A DNA stretch of 64,000 nucleotides from Dipteronia dyeriana (Eukaryota; Streptophyta; Magnoliopsida; Sapindales; Sapindaceae), in the NCBI GenBank assembly GCA_032871835.1, contig CM065303.1, forward strand, positions 20,896,001 to 20,960,000, read 5' to 3'. The translations under genes and the position numbers were made by a program. Positions within the stretch are counted from its first letter, which is position 1; each line of letters starts with the position of its first letter. Under the pieces are notes generated by a model. That model made no database searches, was not told the DNA's origin, and saw nothing but the letters and a program-made list of their open reading frames with translations. Below, in pieces: positions 21,924-32,109 of this stretch.

Positions 21924-22800
21924 ATGGCTAATCTAATTAGCTACACATGTTACACCTCTAAAATAGAACCCAAGAAAATTGATGAAGCTTTAAAAGATGA
22001 ATTTTGGGTTCTTGCCATGCAAGAAGAGTTTAATCAATTTGAAAGGAATGAGGTTTGGACTCTAGTTCCTAGGCCCAAGAACACTAATGTGAAAGGTACC
22101 AAGTGGGTATATAGGAACAAATCCGATGAGGATGGCAACATTGTGCGAAACAAGTCTAGGCTTGTAGCACTAGGATACTCTCAAATTGAGGTTATTGACT
22201 TTGAGGAGACATTTGTTCCCGTTGCTAGGATTAAGTCCATTAGGCTTCTTTTATCCATTTCTTGTTTGCACAAGTTCAAATTATATCAAATGGATGCTAA
22301 GAATGCCTTTCTCAATGGCTTCTTGCAAGAGGAAGTGTTTGTTGAGCAACCCAAAGGGTTTGTGGATCCTCACCACCCTAATCATGTCTATCACCTCAAC
22401 AAAGCTTTATATGGGTTGAAACAAACACTAAGGGCTTGGATTTAGCGTCTCACCCAATATCTCATAGACAATGACTATACTAGGGGTAGTGTTGACAAAA
22501 CTCTATTCATCAAGAAAAATAAAGATGAGCTCTTTATAGCTCAAATCTAAGTTGATGATATATTTTTTGGCTCCACGAATGACACCAAAGTCCAACAATT
22601 TATTGATGTCATGTCTCATGAATTTGAGATGAGTCTTGTTGGTGAGTTGAGTTACTTTCTAGGTTTACAAATTAAGCAAATGGATGATGGGATTTTCATA
22701 TCTCAAGCTAAGTATGCCAAAAACTTATTGAATAAATTTGGTCATGAAAGTACCAAACATTGTGATACACCAAACCACTTTGAATCTAAGCAAGGATGCT
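21924..22800 (+). pseudogene. element C, reverse transcriptase
   Basis: Copia RT with [42 protein letters not shown] and ALYGLKQT. The Tyr of the YVDD box is a stop (TAA at 22548-22550, followed by VDD). Another stop lies at 22444-22446. Downstream, SYFLGLQIKQMDDGIFISQ and KYAKNLLNKFG complete the domain. Confidence 0.88.
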
Positions 22801-23440
22801 AGTGGTAAGAGTGTGGACCAAACTTTATATCGTGGCATGATTGGTAGCTTGCTCTATTTGACCGCAAGTAGGCCCGATATCTCTTTTATTGTGGGTGTAT
22901 GTGCTAGGTACCAAGCGGATCCCAAGGAGTCTCATCTCTCTTCTGTTAAGAGAACCATTCGATATATAAATGGGACATCCAACTATGGGATTTGGTACTC
23001 TTTTGTCACTAATGCTAGTCTTTTAGGCTTTAGTGATGCAGATTGGGCAGGAAATTGTGATTATAGGAAAAGTACATCGCGCGGTTGCTTTTTCCATAGG
23101 AACAACCTTATCTCTTGGTTTTGCAAGAAGCAAAATTCGATTTCCTTATCCACGGCTGAGGCCGAATACATTGCTGCTATGAGTGGATGCACACAACTCC
23201 TTTGGATGAAGCAAATGCTAGTCGAGTGCAATTAATATTTCAAAGAATCCAGTTCAGCATTCTAGGACTAAGCATATTGACATCCGTTATCATTTCATTA
23301 GAGAACTAGTTGAGAGAAAATGCATTGTACTTGAGCATGTCTGTACCAATGATCAACTAGCGGATCTATTTAATAAACATTTAGATGCTACTAGATTCAA
23401 GACTCTTAGTAGATCTATTGGGATTTGTTTAATGGAGTGA
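22801..23440 (+). pseudogene. element C, RNase H and end of pol
   Basis: Includes YRGMIGSLLYLTASRPDI and YWYS/GFSDADWAGNCDYRKSTS with the catalytic Asp, WFCKKQNSISLSTAEAEYIA with the catalytic Glu, and the pol end SRSIGICLME followed by TGA. A frameshift near 23232 separates the last part. This pol tail also marks the deletion end in element D. Confidence 0.85.
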
Positions 23441-24637
23441 TGTGTTGTGGTCTTTGACCCCATATGGGGAACTCAAGCAAAGAGAACTATTGTATACTTG
23501 TTGCATGCAATTTTTCTTAAAAATGTTTATGCCTCTTTATTGATTGCTTGAGTAGCTTGGTTGCACTTATAGTATATGGTATTTTCTTAAATAAGTGTGA
23601 ACTTTCCTTTGATTACAATCCATGTCATATTTATGTTCAACCATGCATTTTTAGACTAGGAGATATATATTGGAAGTACATGTTGAATGACCTATAATTA
23701 TCTCCATGACATGATAATTCTTAAATGACATGCTAATGAAAAATGATAAACCATGATTTGTTGATTGCAATTGTTAAATGCAACCCATTGTGTGAAACAG
23801 ACTAGTGAGCCTAAAATGTTTAGTAAATGTCTTTCTTTCTTTATTAGTTAAACATGGCTATTATCATACGGGTATCCTCCCGAAAAAATCAAATAGGGTG
23901 CAAAGTTGCTCATGCCATGTTTAGCTTTTAAAGTTGGATATAGTGCCTTTAAAACTTGATATCTATAAGAACTCTATATCCTTGTTTCTCTCATGACAAA
24001 TGGTGAAATTGGTTTGAACTATATTGGAAACCTTTGTCATTTGCTTTGCCAAATACCATTGTTTTTAGACTTGAATGCAACATGTCTTATATGCAAAGCA
24101 CTTTTTGATTCACACATTGTCTTCAAATAAATCTCCTTGTGTCTCTCCCATCAATTGAGATTGCATGAATGTGGCTTATATAATTATGCAACAATCTTGT
24201 ATGCTCTTTTTTTCTTTGCCTTGAGTGACCCGGTTAGGGACTTCTCCTTTGACTATATCATGACAAAAAGGGGGAGTAGTGTTGGCTAAAGGAGAGTAGC
24301 ATGTGTTGGTTTGAAAAGGGAGATTACATGTAAGGGGAGCAACCCGTTGAGGGGGAGCATTGCATTAGCATTTCATGATATCATACTCATATTTCTAAAT
24401 GCAAATGCTTTTGTTTTATATTCACTTGATCATCTCACATGCACTTGGTTTGGAAAGTGTATTTGTGCTTGCCTTGTGTGTAGGGTTGATAGTTCTATAA
24501 GAGATTGAAGACTTGAAGTTTTTTTTTATGTTTATCTCTTTGTAATGTAGAATATCTTCCCTGTGTTTATTTATATTTTGTTTTGTGAGGATCAATGTGA
24601 GTGGTGGTTTTGTCACGAAATAGCCAAATGGGGAGAT
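23441..24637 (+). other. element C, 3' noncoding region with polypurine-tract cluster
   Basis: No supported ORF. Purine tracts of the AGGGGGAG class occur at about 24269-24277, 24334-24358 and directly before the LTR (AAATGGGGAGAT, 24626-24637). Shared in order with element D (about 46670-47075) and in reverse with B. Confidence 0.75.
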
Positions 24638-26258
24638 TGAAAAGTTCTCATTTGTTGATTGGCTTATTTCGTGAACAACCACATTATTGGGGTTCATGTA
24701 AGGGTAGATTAGAATCTCAAGACCTCAAGTGGAGAAGCGCCAAAGGTAAAATTCTTGTGCTTACTTACTTTGAAGAGATAGTTGAACACACTCACATATT
24801 CATGCATAACTCTTGATCTTATATGTTGAGTGTTTTCTTGTGTGCATTTTAGTTTAAATGACCCTTGTTGACCTATTTTCATCTTGCTATGAAAGTTTTA
24901 TGTCATGCTAGGCATTAAAATAGGATGCATTTTCATCACTCTTGTACCTGTTGCTTGTATGGTTGTTTGAGTGTTGATGTAGGAACTGCGCTGGTGGTAC
25001 GCTACTCCACCAGCTCACCTCACCAGCGCAACATTCATAGTGGACTGTCGCTAGTTATGCGCCACTGAGGTGCGTTGCTGCACCCGCGCAAAGATACAAA
25101 AAGTGGGCGTACGCAGGTGGTGCGCTACTCGACTAGCGCAGCCCCACCAGCTCAAACATTTCAGTTGTTTTGCTCTTGTGTTGCGCCACTGACGTGCGCC
25201 ACTCGACCAATGCCTATTAAAATTTTTAGGCAGTGCGCTGGTGGTGCGTTACTCGACCAGCGCACCTCACCAGCGCACAATGAAGAAGCTGGACCGTTTT
25301 TTTCCAAAATGACATCACTTTGTTTGGATCTCACATATATATATATATATATATATATCTCATTGTCTTAAGGTCGTGTAAGAGTTCAAAACATCATATA
25401 TTTTCCTTAGAACACATTTCAAAGGAAAAACACTTCCAAGAACTCATTTTTAATAACTCAAAGAATCCCCATGAGCATCAAAACTTCATCTTGCATCATC
25501 TAAGTTCATCTATAGTGCATCTATGGAGAAGGTTGCTTCATCACATCTTGTTTGGTAAGTTCTTCACTATCTTCTTACAAGTTATGTGTTTTTGCTTGCT
25601 AAACCATCTCTTTAATTAATTGTATTCTCTTAGAATATTTCTAGATACAAATAAGAGATTGTTGTAATGACATGATTTAGTGTTGTATTGTGATAGCTTC
25701 ATAGGATTAATTGATCTATATATAGCTAAGCTATTTGAACATGTCATTTAGCACTTGATATCTAGGATTTCATTAATTGTAATCTCATTATCCTAGATAA
25801 GCATATAGTGTTTCCTAGCCTTGTTTGTTCATTGAATATCATCACATATTCACTTAGGACACTTTAACTCTTCATTGAGAAGTAAGACTTGTGTTGCTTC
25901 CGGGAGTAGGTAGCTTAAAGCACAAGCAAGATGAACTAGGTTCACTTATACCGGGATTAGGTAGTGGTGGTGGATTAAACTGAGATTAGGTTGTAATTCC
26001 TTGCCATGAGTGGATTCGAGGTTCTAGTGTGGCGCACTCATCAGCCCGTGGTTTTTCCCATTTGGAGGGTTTCCACGTATATCTCAAGTGTTTTTATTAT
26101 TTCCGCACTTATTAGACTTGTGATAATATTGTGACTAATTAGGCACTTTTTCGTTAATTTGACTCTTAACGAAAATTTGGATAAAAGTTAATTTTAAAAT
26201 CTATTCACTCCCCCCCCCCCTCTCTAGATTAATACTACACACCATAATATTTGTTTCA
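24638..26258 (+). repeat. element C, 3' LTR
   Basis: 1621 bp. (TA)n is about 28 bp (25333-25360) and the C run about 10, both shorter than in the 5' LTR. Foldback repeats at about 24988-25280. Confidence 0.94.
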
Positions 26259-27638
26259 AAGTTTTTTAATGTTTTCAATCCATCTATTATGGAATTGTTT
26301 TCTTTTCTTTTCATTATAATTGTTCTCATAATTTTCTCTTAAATTTCTGTTATGAGAGGGAAAATAATCAGTTATGAGGAGATTGTAATCGATATAGACA
26401 TCTCTGTCTAACACATTAAAGGATCTTGCATGAGGTTCAGGTCAATAATCTCAGTCAGAACTTGTTAAGGGGTAGGAGAAGTTTGTCCTTCATTGTTATA
26501 AGTGTGAATAGGGGAGGCCACTTGTTCTGGTGTTTTATGTATACTGGTAATATGAGTAGGAATTGTAGGAATTTCAATATTTGTTGGTATTCTTCTTCTA
26601 GAGATAAGGTTTATGTTTTCAGATGTTTCACTAGAACTAGGGTTGTATCTGTCTATCAAATTAGGGGTCTGATGATGTTTAGGAAAAAGACTAGGGATTT
26701 GTTGAGCAATGTTTAGTATGGATAAACTAGATAAAGAATTTCTGGTTGTCTGAAAATCATCTATTATTCTGGAATTGTCATGTTCTCTACAAGAAATTCC
26801 TCTTCTGAATGATATTCTAAGGGTTCCATCTTGTTCAGTAACACGGTCATGAAGATTTCTCATGGATGGTTTATAACTAGGTTGGTCAACTTTTTCTTTT
26901 ACCCAATCATCAGGGAAGTTAATATTTTCCCATTTGACAGGTATAGATACAAGGACATTGACAAAATGGGAAGCATTGAAACAAATAGTTTGTCCTACTG
27001 GAATAGATGGGGGTATAAAACTAGGTATAAGTCCAGAAGTTAAAACACGATAATGAACTTTGTATACCAGTTTATATGGACTGGATCTTTCTAAAAATTT
27101 GTAGTTATGAGTTTGTATGTCAATAACAAGGCATTTTTCTTTATGTTCATCTGTATTTAGGGCAATTGTAAAATTGGGGTAACATTGAAAATATATAGGT
27201 CCATAAGTCAGGGTGGTTTCAGCCATTCCAAGAATGGATTCTTTATAATCCATTATTCGTTTATCTCTTAAAACGATTAGTAAAAAATTATTAAGACCTA
27301 TTTTTGACAAAGGTTTGATACCCACTTGGACACTTCCTATATGCATGTCATTGTAGCCAATTTTATTGTAATGATTCAAACTATTTTTGTTTAATAGATT
27401 TGTGGTAAAAGTACTATTCTGAAATTTAACATTTATTTCTTTGGTCTTTTATCCCAGAAGAGTTCTAAAATCTAAAAGTTTTCTTTTATATATAGATGTT
27501 GCTCTGTTGAATATTGGTTAATTGCCAATTGACTAAGTCTTTGTCGTTCAAATTAGTTTCATAGTTAGCCACAGATTGACCTAGAGCACTATTCTCGTCA
27601 TCTGGCTCTATTCCAGCTCTGGAACTACTCGCAGACAT
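26259..27638 (-). pseudogene. caulimovirid ORF1: movement protein region
   Basis: Viral cell-to-cell movement protein of the 30K type at the N-terminus of ORF1. The ATG at 27636-27638 opens MSASSSRAGIEP, ending at a stop (27486-27488) caused by a 4-base TATA insertion relative to the inverted copy. A second stop at 27449-27451 is shared with that copy. The core (26465-27379, 304 codons) is open: MHIGSVQVGIKPL, then LLIVLRDKRIMDY with the conserved Asp, ETTLTYGPIYFQCYPNF and a Ser/Thr/Pro-rich tail. A further stop at 26465-26467 and a 1-base deletion follow, before element C interrupts. Confidence 0.82.
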
Positions 27639-27799
27639 GATAAAGAAATAAAAAAATAATAAATCTAAGTTTTAACTCACAGCCTGTTCATGAGATTTAC
27701 AGAATGTCTAAGCTCTCCTAGAATGCGGCTAACCAACCCTAGAACTACTGACTTTTGCACCTAGGAATTACTATTATTTCCCTCTTCAACAAGTCTCAA

Positions 27800-27812
27800 G
27801 GCTTTGATACCA
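27800..27812 (-). other. caulimovirid tRNA-Met primer binding site
   Basis: Minus-strand TGGTATCAAAGCC matches the tRNA-Met-complementary site of caulimovirids with one change in the first 12 bases (A for G). It lies about 160 bases upstream of the movement-protein ATG, inside the 22-base single-copy centre of the large inverted repeat. It sets the 5' limit of the viral copy on this strand. Confidence 0.75.
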
Positions 27813-27970
27813 AAACTTGTTGAAAAGGGAAATAATAGCAATTTCTTGGTGCAAAAGTCAGTAGTTCTAGGGTTTGTTAGCCGCATACTAGGAGAGCTTA
27901 GGCATTCTGTAAATCCCATGAACAGGCTGTGAGTTAAAACTTAGATTTATTATTATTTTGTTTCTTTATC

Positions 27971-28156
27971 ATGTCTGCGAGTAGTTCTAGAGCTGGAATA
28001 GATCCAGATAACGAGAATAGTGATTTAGGTCAATCTGTAACTAACTATGAAACTAATTGGAATGACAAAGACTTAGTCGATTGGCAATTGCCCAATATTC
28101 AACAGAGCAACATCTATAAAAGAAAAATTTTAGATTTTAGAACTCTTCTGGGATAA
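27971..28156 (+). pseudogene. caulimovirid ORF1 N-terminus in the inverted copy
   Basis: 61 codons, MSASSSRAGIDPDNENSD to FRTLLG and TAA. It corresponds to the start of the viral ORF1 upstream of the movement-protein core. It is better preserved than the left copy (no TATA insertion). The stop is identical in position to that of the left arm. Confidence 0.75.
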
Positions 28157-28184
28157 AAAACCAAAGAAATAAATGTTAAATTCT

Positions 28185-28556
28185 ACAACCATAGATAATT
28201 TTTAGACGGCCAGAAATTCTTTATCCAGTCTATCCAGACTAAACATTGCTCAGCAAATCCCTAGTCTTGTTCCTAAACATCATCAGACCCCTAATTTGAC
28301 AGACAGATACAACCCTAGTTCTAGTGAAACATCTGAAAACATAAACCTTATCTCTAGAAGAAGAAGACCTACAAATATTGAAATTCCTACAATTCCTACT
28401 CGTATTACCAGTATACATAAAACACCAGAACAAGTGGCCCAACCTATTCACACTTATAACAACGAAGGACAAATTTCTCCTACCTTTTCCCAAGTTCTAA
28501 CTGAGATTATTGAACCTGAACCTCAGGCAAGATCCATTAATGTCATAGACAGAGAA

Positions 28557-28558
<2 letters not shown>
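28185..28558 (+). pseudogene. caulimovirid movement protein C-terminal tail in the inverted copy
   Basis: Opens after the internal deletion with LNIAQQIPS-like codons in shifted frame, then about 90 open codons from TDRYNPSSSETSENINL to SQVLTEIIEPEPQARS. It matches the tail of the left arm but lacks that arm's stop and 1-base deletion. The frame runs into (TA)n. Confidence 0.75.

Positions 28559-28618
<60 letters not shown>
28559..28618. repeat. (TA)n-(CA)n microsatellite at right edge of the viral locus
   Basis: About 23 TA units followed by about 7 CA units. The viral match ends exactly as its own CTATAT runs into the repeat, so the junction has TA microhomology. Confidence 0.92.
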
Positions 28619-28624
<6 letters not shown>

Positions 28625-29764
28625 TACTATTTCTATTTAAACTAATGGCGTAGCAAGAATTGGTCATTTCGTCGTATAATCGGGATAACCCAGAATCTAG
28701 GCCGAAATGAGTAACTAACTAAAAATTGGGAAATTTATGAGTGTTTATAGCTACTTGCTAACTCGAACTATGCATGTCCAGCTATGCCAAGTTAATTATC
28801 TTGGTTACGACCACACCTTTTCATCTTGCGTGAATCACCCTGTAATTCAATCCCATTGTTATGCTGAAAAGAATGATCCATCTCTGACTAAGTGTTTTTA
28901 CCTTGGTCATCATTTTAAGTTAGCTCAAACTGTGCATATTACCTAACACTAAGCTAACTAACTCGACTGAGACCATACTAGTGCAATTGGTTACGACCAC
29001 TTCTTGGTCAGGTATCTGGTTTTTAATCATGCCAGTTTGGATGCATCACTGCAAACCCGGTTTCTCTAGCTTGACCATGAATATTTATTAGCTCAAACTA
29101 TATTATGTCTATTGTCCAACTTCGGCCAAGCAACTTCATATGGCGAGGTTTTTCATAACCCCTTTTTTCTGGCATCATCGGTGAGACCACTCATGTTAGC
29201 CGTTCAATTACTCGAACCCCCGATCCATTCGCCACTCCTATTTTTACGTCAAGAAGTGCTCTTTTATAACCCATTTACATTGTATCTAGTTTATAGATTC
29301 TTGCTTTTTATCTGTCAACTAAGTCATTGGGGACGTCTCCCAACAGTCTGTTGATCAAGATTCATTGCAATGGGGCAATTTATATTCTACTATCTTCAAC
29401 TAAGTCATTAATACTTTATTTGCACCTGTTTGAGTAGAAATACTTATCCCTCATTCAACTATTGGCACATCCCATCAAGTGTTTATGACCTGAAGGCGCC
29501 CTAACAATGCTTTATTACACCTAGTTAGTTTCGGTGAGTGTACACTACCTTTGCGACATGTGTTTTTTGCCCTCTCACTGAGCAACTTCTAGGTGCCCCG
29601 AGATTACTTTTGTATACAAAAACAGATTAAGAGTGTTATTCTCGACATTTGAAATTGTTCACTCAAAGGGGTTTTTATTAAATGCTAACATGAAACATCA
29701 AATAATTAGCTAACAAGAAAATTCATCTCTAAACTAAAATGAAATACCAAAAATTATGAAACTC
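28619..29764 (-). other. unassigned region, probably 3' part of the Ty3/gypsy element
   Basis: No credible ORF. Short motifs recur, such as GACTTAGTTGA with GGGGACGTCTCCC-like neighbours (about 29325-29410), and TAGCTCAAACT (28920, 29090). It follows the integrase end on the minus strand, where 3' untranslated region and 3' LTR are expected, but I could not define LTR ends or a partner copy near 35.6 kb. Confidence 0.4.
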
Positions 29765-29986
29765 TTAAGGGTAGAACATCTTTAAGTACTGAGCATTGCA
29801 TGGCCTGGGTAGCTCGCTCCCTTCTGGCCTGGCAAGATGGAATGCTCCATAGTCGGCCAACCCGACCACTCGATATAGCCCTTCCCATCTATCCATCAAT
29901 GCCCCAACTAATTTATCTCTCATATTGGGTGATAACTCCCTCAGAACTAGATCTCTGAGATGGAATCTCCTTGCCTGGATGTGCAA
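29765..29986 (-). pseudogene. Ty3/gypsy integrase C-terminal domain
   Basis: 73 codons: HLRDLVLRELSPNMRDKL, ALMDRWEGLYRVVG, YGAFHLARPEGSELPRPCN and a final LKMFYP with stop. This is the usual end of a Tat-type pol. It is open but isolated by stops upstream. Confidence 0.8.
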
Positions 29987-30189
29987 GTTGTAATATCTAG
30001 CTACCCTTTACTGATAAGCAGCGTTCCTTACCCTAGACAGGTCCCTTTTTTTCTCCAACTTATCTAAGTTCTAGTCTAGCATTTCCATAATTGATTCGAG
30101 ATGGAAAAGTTACACCCTTGTTAAGTTATGAGCCATTTTAACTTGAATCACTACCTCCATTCCAAACGCTAGTGAATAATGGGTCTCTC

Positions 30190-30830
30190 ATATCAAAGTC
30201 CTTTCCATGGTTCGATACGCCCATATATTTTCGTGTAGCTAGTTTACCCTGTTTCCTTTCTTAGCATCCAGTTTTGCCTATAAGGAATGCTTAATTATCT
30301 TGTTCATTGCTTATGTATGGCCATTGGTCTGAGGATGAGCGGGTGTAGCATAACATTTTTTTATGCCAAAATCCTGATACTTGTTCCTGAAGTTATCGTT
30401 GTCAAAATGGGTCCCGTTATCTGTGATTATAGTATTTGGGATTCCAAATTGATAGATGATATTTTTCTTCAAGAAACTGGTTGTGTTAGTTTCAGTTATA
30501 TGCTCCAGCACTTCTGCCTCGACCCACTTTGTAAAGTAGTCCACGGCTTCAATGACGTGCTTCACTCCTCATTTGGTTGCTGTTGGCATTGGGCTAATCA
30601 AATCTAACCCCTATATGGAAAACAACCAAGGAGACGACCGGTTCTTCAATAGCTTGGGGGGCTTCTTAACGTCATTAGCTATCCTCTGGCAGCCACTACA
30701 TTGATCCACAACTGACTGAGGATCCTGGAATAAGGTCGGCCAGTAAAAGCCTTGTCTTAGATTCTTATGCGCTAGGCTTTTACCTTCAGAGTGGTTCTCA
30801 CACATTCCTCCATAGATGCTTTATAATATC
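30190..30830 (-). pseudogene. Ty3/gypsy integrase
   Basis: Zinc-binding part: NHSEGKSLAHKNLRQGFYWP and CSGCQR; the first His of HHCC appears lost. Core: DLISPMP (first Asp), DYFTKWVEAE, IITDNGTHFD (second Asp), and HPQTNGHT followed by TAA at 30311-30313, exactly where the catalytic Glu of NGxxE is expected. A stop also lies just before the first core Asp. Confidence 0.82.
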
Positions 30831-31152
30831 TTCCTGCCTTCTACTAGGCAAAAGCACCTCTGTAAGACCTTGTAAAATCCTCTTATGTACAATTCTCATA
30901 CAACTATTGAATATCTGGCTGCTCTATAACTGAGACGTTTTGCCTTAGTTACTTCCATTGAGAACGTCCCATTGTCTAAGTATTCCCTGATTGGGGTAAT
31001 CCAAGTGGCATGTTCACCTTCAACCACTCCTACCTCCAATATTTCCTCTTGATCTTCAATGATTGGTCTCTTGAGGTGAGCAACTGAGATGGTCTTTAAC
31101 CGTATACTAATAGTAGTTCATGCCAACTTTGACAAAACGTCTGCATTCTCAT

Positions 31153-31400
31153 TCATCTCCCTCGGGATCGAGTAATCTTGTATGCATTGAACCTTCCAAG
31201 AAACATCCTGGCTATCAACAGATACGTAGCCATGTTGTTGTTCTTGGCCTGATATTCCTCAAGCATTTGGTTTACCACCACCTGCGAATCATTGAATATC
31301 TCCAACTCTTCTGCCTCTAAGGTCGTGCAAACCCTAAGTCTAGCAAAAATTGCCTCATACTCGGCCATGTTGTTGGCGGCTTTGAAATCAAATCGTAGGG
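31153..31400 (-). pseudogene. Ty3/gypsy second RNase H (Tat-type, archaeal-like)
   Basis: MAEYEAIFARLRVCTTLEAE, LEIFNDSQVVVNQMLEEYQA and ATYLLIARMF: the MAEYEA glutamate and the DSQ aspartate are the catalytic residues of the extra RNase H captured by Tat elements. The stretch upstream is broken by stops. Confidence 0.78.
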
Positions 31401-31487
31401 CACATTCTACCTGGTCACCTTTTGGGTAGATATGACTATCCCGACCCTTTTGTCGTGCATGTTTGACGATCCATCCATGTGCAGTTT

Positions 31488-31810
31488 CTAGATAAATTCT
31501 TCTATTTCTTTCAACATTCTGATCACCTTGTTGTTTGGCTCAGCGAACTCAGTAATCAGGTCGGCCACGACTTGTCCCTTTATCACGGCTCTTGGTAGAT
31601 ATGCTATGTCAAATTCACTCAGCTCCACTACCCATTTGGTCAACCTCTCAGATACTTCAGGCTTTGATAGAATTTGCTTAAGTGGGCAGTCTGTGTAAAC
31701 CTTGATCTTGTGAGCTTGAAAATAAGGTCTCAGCTTCCTCACTGCAGTCATAAGTGCTAGTGCCATTTGTTCGGCTGGCAAGTATCTTGTCTCAGCTACT
31801 AGCAAAGCCT
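31488..31810 (-). pseudogene. Ty3/gypsy RNase H (native)
   Basis: RYLPAEQMALALMTAVRKLR, YFQAHKIKVYTDCPLKQIL, RLTKWVVELSEFDIAYLPR and IKGQVVADLITEF: C-terminal two-thirds of the standard Ty3 RNase H with the connection to the second one. Open for 105 codons; the N-terminal third is full of stops. Confidence 0.8.
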
Positions 31811-32109
31811 TGCATGTGTAGTAAATTGGATTTTATACGACCTCATCCAGCCTGATCAACACCGACCCTGTGGCCACAGCTGTTACTAACAGGTATAGGT
31901 AGAACACTTCTCCTTCAAGGAAGTTATATAGAATGGGTGTTCTACCTAGGTACTCCTTGATCATTTTGAATGCCTGCTCGCACTCATCATTCCATTCTAA
32001 ATCTTACATTTCTTGATTGTCTTAAAAAATAGTAGGCAATTGTCTGTTGATTTGCTTATGAATCGGTTCAGATGCTAAGCAGCCTGTTAACCTCTAAATT
32101 TCATTCAAT

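Larger units (their letters stand above)
16573..26258 (+). mobile_element. Sirevirus-type Ty1/copia element C
   Basis: A full-structure element of 9686 bp with two LTRs of about 1.62 kb, a perfect target duplication AAGTT (16568-16572 and 26259-26263), primer site, gag, protease, integrase, RT, RNase H, and a 1.2-kb 3' noncoding region with several polypurine tracts. It is the only copy here that keeps all pol domains, but it carries more than ten stops or frameshifts. It is inserted in the caulimovirid ORF1 between movement and coat regions, in the opposite orientation to the virus. Confidence 0.94.
234..28564 (-). mobile_element. endogenous caulimovirid (EPRV) locus, interrupted by three Sirevirus insertions
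   Basis: Four minus-strand blocks (about 0.36-2.0, 3.6-5.5, 14.0-16.6 and 26.3-27.8 kb) carry, in viral order, primer binding site, movement protein, coat protein with zinc knuckle, aspartic protease, reverse transcriptase, RNase H, a second ORF, and a TATA/poly(A) region. This order, with an overlapping ATGA between ORF1 and ORF2, fits the Florendovirus/Petuvirus branch of Caulimoviridae. The blocks total about 7.6 kb, near genome length for that group. Blocks are separated by a solo LTR and two complete Sireviruses whose target duplications lie inside viral sequence. Numerous stops and frameshifts make it a relic. Bases 234-362 may be viral leader or flank. From 27816 rightward the DNA is an inverted partial copy. 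Assignment to genus is from remembered family resemblance, not a database search. Confidence 0.88.
26392..28564. repeat. large inverted repeat (palindrome) of viral sequence
   Basis: Left arm 26392-27793 (virus on minus) and right arm 27816-28564 (virus on plus) around a 22-base spacer. By eye the arms are above 90% identical where aligned. The right arm lacks about 650 bases corresponding to the movement-protein core (left 26765-27419); its junction is near 28185. The left arm has an extra TATA near 27490. Both arms share a TAA after FRTLLG, so they descend from the same already defective or unusual parent. Confidence 0.88.

Noticed and set aside
24422..24697. Minus-strand 91-codon frame in element C
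   Set aside because: It is antisense to the 3' noncoding region and LTR, and shares only LTR-derived residues with the viral frame at 16.6 kb.
27800..27812. tRNA gene
   Set aside because: Only the 3'-end complement of tRNA-Met is present; no cloverleaf can be drawn. It is a primer binding site, as are those beside the LTRs.
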